From Citrifermentans bremense (GTDB taxonomy: Bacteria; Desulfobacterota; Desulfuromonadia; Geobacterales; Geobacteraceae), in NCBI RefSeq assembly GCF_014218275.1, contig NZ_AP023213.1:3140001-3204000 (forward strand): a DNA stretch of 64,000 nucleotides, read 5' to 3'. Position numbers and translations under genes: made by a program. Shown here one piece after another: positions 7,366 to 13,431 of this stretch. The notes under the pieces are model-generated. The model did no database searches and was not told the origin of the DNA. It saw nothing but the letters and a program-made list of their open reading frames with translations. Position 1 is the stretch's first letter. Every line of letters starts with the position of its first letter.

Positions 7366-9540
7366 ATGGCGCGATGGCCTTTGAGACGGCAGCCCTTAGT
7401 GAAGAAACTTGACAAGGAAATGAGCAGGTACCTTCCGCTTTTCGGAATATGGCTTATAGACCTAACCATCATCTGTGGGTGGCATAGACCAACTTCGCCA
7501 AGAAGGTGGCCCGAAATCTTTGATGATGCCGATTTTTGCCTGATGACGGGGATGGAGTCGGTTAATTCTACTTCGGCCACTGATGATGAGGAGGATAACG
7601 ATGAAGAACCCATTGGCACCATCACCGTTTCGCGCTGCCGAAAGTTGCTGCACAGGCACCGCGCACTACTTATCAGGAAGAAACTATGTTCTCAGTTACC
7701 GATGTTCAAAAATATTAATTTTCTTGCTGAGTTACTAGATTTAAATGATGCCGACAAAGCCGCGCTGACCTTTGCTGCGGGGTTGAAGGTATTTCCCCAA
7801 CTTGACGGTGCGATCAGCCCGCGTGGAGAAAAAGTCTCGACCACTTCTTTTTGCAAGATTCTTGCGCGCATCACTGGGTTGCCAGAACAGGATCTTCTTT
7901 CAGCTCTCTCGCCGGACGGCCCGCTGGTAACTACGGGCTTGGTGAAAGTCAATCGGAGTGTGTGCTACCTCGAAGAGAAGATCGCATGCATCAACGGATT
8001 GGAGGACATTCTGCTTCTGGATCACAGGGACTCAGCAGAGGTTATGGAGTGTTTCCTACGGCCAGTGGATGAGCCTTCTCTTACGTTGGCAGATTTCCCC
8101 CACCTGCGTCGGGACAGCAACCTTTTAGCGGGCTACCTATCTAGCGCCTTGGACGCCAAGACGCAGGGGGTCAACATTCTCATCCATGGAAGGCCAGGAG
8201 TGGGTAAAAACCAGTATGTACAGGCTCTTGCAGCCGAGCTGAAGGTAAAGCTGTACGAAGTATCCTACTCGGACAACGATGGCAATCCCGTGAAGGGCGA
8301 GAGTCGCTTACGTGCCTACGCCCTTTGCCAGCGCTTCTTAGCCCGCGCCCCGGGGAGCATGCTGCTGTTTGACGAGGTTGAGGACGTATTCCAGGGGGGG
8401 CATAACTTCTTCAGCATGCTAATGGGCGATGAAGAACGCTCTGATGGTAATGGCAAGGCTTGGATCAACCGTACCCTGGAAGGTAACCCCATTCCCTCGA
8501 TTTGGATAAGCAACCGTGTAAACCAGATCGACAAGGCGTACCTCAGACGTTTCGACTACTCCGTCCACTTTCCGACCCCGCCGTTGGGCGTACGAGTTTC
8601 CATGGCTAAGTATCATCTGGATCAGTTCAATCCGCCTGATTCGTGGATCGAACAACTGGCGTCCAACGATGAGATCACTCCTGGACAATTTCAAAAGGCC
8701 GCTAAAGTGGGTCTCATCGGCAGCAAAGGAGACAACAAGCTGGCCCTGAATCTGGTGGAAAACGTGCTACTTCGAAGCACGTCTCTTCTTGGTCAAAGAC
8801 GCACACCAAATAGAAATATTCTCCGGACGGGTTACAGTCTGGAGTGGCTGAATACTGATGTCCCTGTAGCATCACTGGCCGAGGGAGCAAGGCTTCGTCC
8901 AAGAGGAACCTTCTGCTTTTATGGCGCCGCCGGCACTGGCAAAAGCGAACTTGCCCGTTATCTTGCCGACCAGGCGGGGAGGCCGTTGTTGGTGCAGCGC
9001 GCCTCAGACATCCTGAGCCCTTATGTAGGGGTTGCTGAGCAGAATATTGCTGAAATGTTCGATCGGGCCCGCCAGCAAGATGCGGTACTCGTCTTGGACG
9101 AGGCCGACAGCTTTCTTGCCGACAGGCGCGGTGCCCACAGGAGCTGGGAGGTGACGCAGGTGAATGAACTACTCACCCAGATGGAAGCCTTCGACGGGAT
9201 CTTCATCTGCACAACAAACCTGATGGAGAAGCTTGATCCAGCGAGCCTGAGGCGCTTCGCCTTTAAGGTACGCTTCGACCCTTTGACTCCAGACCAACGC
9301 TGGTCCATGTTTCAGTGGGAGTTATTAAGGCTCGCCGGATCTGGAGATGAGGCATGCGGCTTCGAGCAAAAGGTGCGCTGCCTTGAAGCCCTTACTCCTG
9401 GCGACTTCGCAGTGGCGGCTCGCCAATTTGATATCCTGGGTATAGCAGTTACTGCAGACGATCTTTATTGTACTTTGTTAAAAGAGTGTGAGGCAAAACG
9501 GGGCAGAATGCACAGGATTGGTTTTGAAACAACCGGGTGA
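7366..9540 (+). CDS. Tandem AAA+ ATPase
   Basis: A 724-aa protein with two AAA+ modules. The first Walker A (GRPGVGKN) is near residues 275-282 with Walker B MLLFDEVED near 331-339; the second Walker A (GAAGTGKS) is near 520-527 with Walker B VLVLDEADSF near 575-584, followed by a TTNLMEKLDPASLRRF segment resembling sensor 1 and arginine-finger regions of COG0464-type ATPases. The first module has Asn after the P-loop Lys, where Ser or Thr normally coordinates Mg, so it may bind but not hydrolyse ATP. The N-terminal 240 residues are an unassigned helical domain. ATG 7366 has AGGAGGT at 7354-7360; the in-frame TTG at 7312 lacks one. Same strand as the GTPases, after a 99-bp gap. Probably a remodelling or unfolding motor for operon partners. 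Confidence 0.82.
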   Translation: MARWPLRRQPLVKKLDKEMSRYLPLFGIWLIDLTIICGWHRPTSPRRWPEIFDDADFCLMTGMESVNSTSATDDEEDNDEEPIGTITVSRCRKLLHRHRALLIRKKLCSQLPMFKNINFLAELLDLNDADKAALTFAAGLKVFPQLDGAISPRGEKVSTTSFCKILARITGLPEQDLLSALSPDGPLVTTGLVKVNRSVCYLEEKIACINGLEDILLLDHRDSAEVMECFLRPVDEPSLTLADFPHLRRDSNLLAGYLSSALDAKTQGVNILIHGRPGVGKNQYVQALAAELKVKLYEVSYSDNDGNPVKGESRLRAYALCQRFLARAPGSMLLFDEVEDVFQGGHNFFSMLMGDEERSDGNGKAWINRTLEGNPIPSIWISNRVNQIDKAYLRRFDYSVHFPTPPLGVRVSMAKYHLDQFNPPDSWIEQLASNDEITPGQFQKAAKVGLIGSKGDNKLALNLVENVLLRSTSLLGQRRTPNRNILRTGYSLEWLNTDVPVASLAEGARLRPRGTFCFYGAAGTGKSELARYLADQAGRPLLVQRASDILSPYVGVAEQNIAEMFDRARQQDAVLVLDEADSFLADRRGAHRSWEVTQVNELLTQMEAFDGIFICTTNLMEKLDPASLRRFAFKVRFDPLTPDQRWSMFQWELLRLAGSGDEACGFEQKVRCLEALTPGDFAVAARQFDILGIAVTADDLYCTLLKECEAKRGRMHRIGFETTG

Positions 9541-9602
9541 GCCGTGAAAGGGGGCAGTTGAGTGGCAACCCTCCAGACGATTGTTGCTGCAGTAGCCGCC
9601 CC

Positions 9603-10367
9603 CTACTCCAATCGCAGTAAGGACCGGAGGAGGTCAACAGTAATCTCCAACTGGCTACCGGCCGCGAACGCCTTTAACGTAACGAGGTTCCCCTCCACCC
9701 TGCGCAGGTCGCCGGTTGTGACAGTTGCAAAATGCAGAGCTACCTCTTCCGATAAATCGAGACCGTGTTCAATAGCTTTTTTCCTTAGAAACAAGAGCCT
9801 GGTTTCCTGATCCGGTGCTTCAATTCTCACAATCACCCCACCACACAACCGGGACAACAATGCCTCATCAATTACAGCCCCCCGGTCACGCATGGTGCGG
9901 CAAGTCGCCACGACCTGCCTCCCCGCTCTCTGCAATGCCTCGATGGAATTGAAAAACTCCTCCTGGGTAGCCTCTTTCCCTGCCATGAACTGGATATCGT
10001 CGACCAGAAGGAGGTCGACCGTACGAATGCTGTTGCGGAATCGATCCATTTTATTGCCACGCAAGGCCTGAATCATCTCGTTCATGAACTGTTCACTTGA
10101 GAAGTTAAGTATGAGAGCAAGAGGATTGATCCTGATCCTTTCGTTGCCAACCGCGTGCAGCAGATGGGTCTTACCAACGCCAACGCCGCCGTATATTAGG
10201 AGGGGATGGCAGCTTCCCAACACCCCAGCGGCGACATCCCGCGCAGCAGAGCAGGCAAAACTATTGCCCGCGCCACACAGGAATGCGTTGAACGTTTGCA
10301 TTGGATTAAGGCCTGTTGATTTCATGTAACGGGCGCCCCCTGCCCCTCTTGTAATACGCAATGTCAT
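9603..10367 (-). CDS. DnaA-like AAA+ protein without domain IV
   Basis: A 254-aa protein that aligns by eye with DnaA domain III: Walker A GGVGVGKTHLL at 60-70, then SEQFMNEMI, the initiator-specific segment (GNKMDRFRNSIRTVDLLL), Walker B LLLVDDIQF at 119-127, a KEATQEEFF helix and LLSRL near 171-175 at the box VII arginine position. The C-terminal DnaA-box-binding helix-turn-helix domain and N-terminal domain I are absent. The length recalls Hda, but the initiator-specific motif makes it a DnaA derivative rather than an Hda orthologue. It overlaps the upstream gene by 4 bp. Possible roles are a DnaA antagonist or an element-specific replication factor; 11-bp tandem repeats lie about 750 bp upstream. 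Confidence 0.85.
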   Translation of the reverse strand: MTLRITRGAGGARYMKSTGLNPMQTFNAFLCGAGNSFACSAARDVAAGVLGSCHPLLIYGGVGVGKTHLLHAVGNERIRINPLALILNFSSEQFMNEMIQALRGNKMDRFRNSIRTVDLLLVDDIQFMAGKEATQEEFFNSIEALQRAGRQVVATCRTMRDRGAVIDEALLSRLCGGVIVRIEAPDQETRLLFLRKKAIEHGLDLSEEVALHFATVTTGDLRRVEGNLVTLKAFAAGSQLEITVDLLRSLLRLE

Positions 10368-10756
10368 GAACTCTCCGGTGGAGAGGGAAGGTCTATCTCA
10401 GCAGTTTCAGCCTCGTCGGGCAACCATTCAAAATACGTCAACCCGATTCGTTTCCGCCGGGATCCTTCGAGGTAACCTTCAATTGAATAAGTTGCCCCGT
10501 TGAAATCAACGGAAAAGTAGATGCTGCCACACTTGAAGAAACTATCTTCTTCGACGTTCAATTGTGATCTCAGTGGCTCCGCCCAGGCGTCATGCCCAAT
10601 ATAGCGTAACCTTCTCCGGCAGGGCCTTATTTTGAAGGCATCTCGGCACAGCCCAGGGTTTATCACAGTGGCAACCGCAATAAAAACTTTCCATCGGTGG
10701 AGATTAGCATCAATCTTTGCCACCCGGTTATGCATCTCATTCAGCAACGTCTCCAC
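10364..10756 (-). CDS. Hypothetical protein translationally coupled to the DnaA-like gene
   Basis: A 130-aa protein of no family I recognise; the stop overlaps the start of the DnaA-like gene by 4 bp, indicating coupling. I used GTG at 10756, which has GGGGAG about 6 bases upstream. The same frame stays open and protein-like for about 27 further codons upstream (acidic and hydrophobic pattern, to about 10,837), but contains no ATG, GTG or TTG there and is closed by a TAG, so the gene may have lost its 5' end or use an unusual start. The C terminus is acidic and Pro-rich. The function is unknown; context links it to the DnaA-like protein. Confidence 0.6.
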   Translation of the reverse strand: METLLNEMHNRVAKIDANLHRWKVFIAVATVINPGLCRDAFKIRPCRRRLRYIGHDAWAEPLRSQLNVEEDSFFKCGSIYFSVDFNGATYSIEGYLEGSRRKRIGLTYFEWLPDEAETAEIDLPSPPESS

Positions 10757-10902
10757 CTCGAACTCCCCGAGTGTGTATGCCTCACCTTCTTTTTCGACAT
10801 CGCGATTTATCCTTTTCGTAACTCCATACAGTGATTCAATATACTATGGGTACGACAAAACGCGTCGCATCGCGAAACTGACAAATTACAATTCCCCCTG
10901 CT

Positions 10903-11106
10903 CTACCCCTTCACTTCCTGCCAAGCCGCGGCGTCATAAATTTCCCAGACTTTGCCGTCCTCAACGTGGCATCTCGGGCTCCATCCGTCGGTTGGCGCCA
11001 AGACCATGAGGTCGGAGTAGGGACGCACGTATTTCTTTCCGAGAACATTGGTTATTTTTCTGCCAAGGTGCTCTCTAAAAGAATCTGATGAGAGGGGTAC
11101 AGGCTT
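10903..11106 (-). pseudogene. C-terminal gene remnant beside the 11-bp repeats
   Basis: An open minus-strand frame of about 67 codons with convincing protein character (for example GKKYVRPYSDLMVLAP, then a segment rich in Trp and Asp) that ends at a TAG (10,903-10,905). Upstream it runs directly into the tandem repeats, where a TGA closes the frame, and there is no credible start codon. I read it as the 3' remnant of a gene whose 5' part was lost or replaced at the repeat boundary. The parent family was not recognised. Confidence 0.4.
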
Positions 11107-11170
11107 TCACCAAACTTTCACCAAACTTTCACCAAACTTTCACCAAACTTTCACCAAACTTTCACCAAAA
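11105..11170. repeat. Six tandem copies of an 11-bp repeat
   Basis: Five perfect direct copies of TTTCACCAAAC at 11,105-11,159 followed by a sixth, TTTCACCAAAA, at 11,160-11,170, with no spacers. The 11-bp period is close to one helical turn, so a protein bound to each copy would lie on one face of the DNA, as with plasmid iterons. The array sits between the DnaA-like gene pair and the selC fragment. Iteron, integration accessory site or simple slippage product are all possible. Confidence 0.95.
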
Positions 11171-11294
11171 ACCGCGAATTGTAGTGACTCTCCCCGGTCC
11201 GCTGCGGACTCCAACAGACTGGAGAAGTGCGGCTAACAACCTATTTATACAGCATAAAACCACTAAATCACATGATGATTAAGAAAGCGGCTTG

Positions 11295-11323
11295 GTGGGT
11301 TCGATTCCCATGTGCTTCCGCCA
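11295..11323 (+). other. 3' fragment of tRNA-Sec gene (selC): probable attR of an integrated island
   Basis: The segment contains a T stem GTGGG, loop TTCGATT and stem CCCAT (11,295-11,311), then GTGCTTCC, discriminator G and CCA (11,312-11,323). The 3' acceptor strand is 8 nt, which is diagnostic of selenocysteine tRNA rather than the usual 7; E. coli selC likewise ends in CTTCCGCCA. No D arm, anticodon arm or 5' acceptor is found upstream; the DNA there is the repeat array and AT-richer sequence. A lone tRNA 3' end followed by its terminator is the classical distal junction of an element integrated into a tRNA gene, so intact selC should lie left of the window. Confidence 0.82.
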
Positions 11324-11355
11324 TTAACCATTTCAAACCATTTCAAGGTATTGCT

Positions 11356-11382
11356 AAACCCGCCAAATTGGCGGGTTTTTTT
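11356..11382 (+). terminator. Rho-independent terminator, probably original to selC
   Basis: Stem AACCCGCC/GGCGGGTT (11,357-11,364 with 11,370-11,377), loop AAATT, then a run of seven T. It lies 33 bp after the CCA of the selC fragment and is most simply the native terminator of that tRNA gene, now separated from its promoter and 5' part. Confidence 0.85.
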
Positions 11383-11417
11383 ATTCACAAGGGTGCGGTC
11401 AAGAGGCCTCTCAGTAC

Positions 11418-12190
11418 ATGAAACTACCATTTCCGTTCGGCATGATGATGGTCGCCTTGTGCTTTGTGGCGGGACTACGGCACAGAAGACGCCCAACGAT
11501 GCGGTGACGATCCGGATTGGCGGTGGCGACGCTGCATTGACCGAGGTGATCGCTCCGGGGAAGGAGACGTTCGAGGAGGAAACCCCGTCGCTGCGCCTGG
11601 TTACGGTGCAGAGCAGGCCCGGAACGGAGCTCGCGAATCTGGGAAACGGCTCCCTCGATGCCGTCGTCACCGTGAGCCTGGAACGACTGTCCAGCGCGTG
11701 GCTGAGACCGGACCGGCACCGGCCGGGGGGCTTTTCCGGGAGGTCCCCATCGGCAGGAATCAGACGGTCATCTTTCTCAACGACATCAAGATCTAGAAGG
11801 GACCAAGAAGCAGCTGAAGGCTATCTTCACCGGCAAGATCACCAAACTGGGAAAAGTCGGCGGCCCCAACCGGCGCATCGTCGTCTGGTCCCCGGCGTCT
11901 GAGGGAAAGAACGAGCTCTTCATCAAGGAAATCCTCCAGGGCGAGCGCGTCGTGTCCAGTTTCGCCCCTGTCGCCGCCGAGGAGATGAGAAAGAAAGAAA
12001 GTACTGGAGACTCCCGACGCCATCGGCATAGGTCCCAATGCCTTGGTTTCTTGCGGCGTGCGCGTCCCCGGCAGCCCGAAGCTCGCCTCCTCCGTGGTGC
12101 TGATTACCAAGTGGGAGCCTGCGCCGAACGTGCAAAAGCGTGTAGACCTCATCAAGGAAGTAGCCTTTCTCCCCGGACCGGCCCACGCCC
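11418..12190 (+). pseudogene. Decayed PstS-like phosphate-binding protein gene
   Basis: Pieces of a periplasmic phosphate-binding-like protein are found in different plus-strand frames. There is a signal-peptide-like start at ATG 11,418 (MKLPFPFGMMMVALCFVAG), then in another frame IRIGGGDAALTEVIAP, then QLKAIFTGKI with a VWSP segment, and finally a DAIGIGP segment and an NVQKRVDLIKE end. The order matches the intact PstS-like protein at 49,946-50,707 (IKVGGGGASISAIFTPVK, QLKGLFTGKIVNWK, EAIGIDPFG, RVQKVLDYIK). At least three frameshifts break it. It lies immediately beyond the island junction and is probably nonfunctional; the exact 3' end is uncertain. Confidence 0.75.
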
Positions 12191-12343
12191 AGTTTAAGCC
12201 ACATCCCCCCTCAATACCCGCCTTGCATCGGGAAAACAGCAACGCCCTGAGTCTCCTTTGGCTTTATCAGGAAGATTTCGCTTCTGATTGCTTTCACACG
12301 TTACTGACACAGCGAAAAGCCGTTAAGAGTATTAGAAGAAAGT

Positions 12344-12371
12344 TTGCATCGGGGCCTGTACTCAATATAAT
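12344..12371 (+). promoter_or_regulatory. Candidate sigma-70 promoter for the PhnD-like/kinase pair
   Basis: TTGCAT at 12,344-12,349 and a perfect TATAAT at 12,366-12,371, spaced 16 bp, lie about 125 bp upstream of the PhnD-like gene. I see nothing else in the gap 12,191-12,497. Matched by eye only. Confidence 0.4.
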
Positions 12372-12497
12372 GCAACTGCAGCTATGCAGGTCACATCTGT
12401 CAGTGAGGAGTGTTTCAAGTTCTCCTGAAAATATCCGAAGCTATATGCAGAAGATTACAGCCTGTCTCGGGCATCCCCATCTCAGGAGGACCCAATC

Positions 12498-13424
12498 ATG
12501 CTGACCAGCCGGTTCATATCGTTGCTGATGGCTCTGGCTTTCCTTGTTGCTCCAGGATGCAGCAAAGAAGAGCCTAAGAAAATCGACCTGGGCAAAAGGG
12601 AAGTCCTGAAGAACGCTGACAGAGCGAAAACTGGGGTGATCCGGATCGCGGTAGGCGGTATGATAACTCCCAAGGAGGGGCTCGCCTACTACCGCGAATT
12701 CCTCGACTACATTGGCGACGAACTCGGCAAGCCCGTGGAATACGTGGACATCCCGAGCTACGAGGAAACCAACAAGATGCTGGAGAACCGGAACATCGAT
12801 GCCGCCATCGTCTGCAGCGGCCCCTATGTCGACGGTCACAAGAAGTTCGGCCTGGAACTTTTGGCCGCACCCAAAGCCTTTGGCGCTGCCGTTTATTATT
12901 CCTACATCATCGTTCCGAAAGAGAGCTCCGCGAAGGCCCTGGACGACCTGAAAGGGAAGACGTTCGCTTTCACGGATCCCCTCTCCAACAGCGGAAAGCT
13001 GGTGCCTGAGTACCTCCTCGCGAAGAAGGGGTACAGCTCAAGCACCTTTTTCAGCAAGACCGTCTATTCGGGCTCTCACGACAAGTCGATACAGGCCGTG
13101 GCCGGCGCGCTGGTCGACGGAGCTGCCGTGGACAGCCTCATCTGGGAATACCTCGCCAGGACCAAGCCCGAAATGACGGCGAAGACGCGGATCATCCTCA
13201 GGTCCGAGCCTTACACCACCCCGCCCTTCGTGGCCCACCCGGCGATGAATCCCTCAGTCAAGGAAAAGCTCCGCACCATCCTGCTCACCGCCCACACCAC
13301 CCCTAAGGGGAGAGAAATCCTGGAAAAGATGATGACCGAACGCTATGTGGCGGTTGAAGACAGGGACTACGATTCGGTTCGCGACATGAAGAAATGGGTG
13401 TCGGGTCGGCAAAAGGAACGGTAG
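12498..13424 (+). CDS. PhnD-like periplasmic substrate-binding lipoprotein
   Basis: A 308-aa protein with a signal peptide ending in a lipobox-like APGC, so probably anchored as a lipoprotein. The body matches the phosphate/phosphite/phosphonate-binding PhnD family: an early IRIAVGGMITPKEGLAYY, then YVDIPSYEETNKML and an AFTDPLSNSGKLVPEY segment, and a late YDSVRDMKKW. ATG 12,498 has AGGAGGA upstream. No ABC permease or ATPase follows; instead a membrane histidine kinase starts 7 bp after the stop. It therefore probably presents its ligand to that sensor rather than feeding a transporter. Ligand unknown; oxyanion or phosphonate by family. Confidence 0.85.
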   Translation: MLTSRFISLLMALAFLVAPGCSKEEPKKIDLGKREVLKNADRAKTGVIRIAVGGMITPKEGLAYYREFLDYIGDELGKPVEYVDIPSYEETNKMLENRNIDAAIVCSGPYVDGHKKFGLELLAAPKAFGAAVYYSYIIVPKESSAKALDDLKGKTFAFTDPLSNSGKLVPEYLLAKKGYSSSTFFSKTVYSGSHDKSIQAVAGALVDGAAVDSLIWEYLARTKPEMTAKTRIILRSEPYTTPPFVAHPAMNPSVKEKLRTILLTAHTTPKGREILEKMMTERYVAVEDRDYDSVRDMKKWVSGRQKER

Positions 13425-13431
13425 CCAAGAC

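Noticed and set aside
7312-7366. TTG start for the tandem AAA+ gene at 7,312
   Set aside because: It has no ribosome binding site, while ATG 7,366 has AGGAGGT five bases upstream.
9603-10367. Annotation as Hda
   Set aside because: It contains the DnaA initiator-specific segment and a long DnaA-style helix that Hda lacks.
11105-11170. CRISPR-like array
   Set aside because: The 11-bp units are contiguous and carry no spacers, and no cas genes are present.
11295-11323. Complete tRNA gene
   Set aside because: Only the T arm, acceptor 3' strand and CCA are present; no D arm, anticodon or 5' acceptor strand lies upstream.
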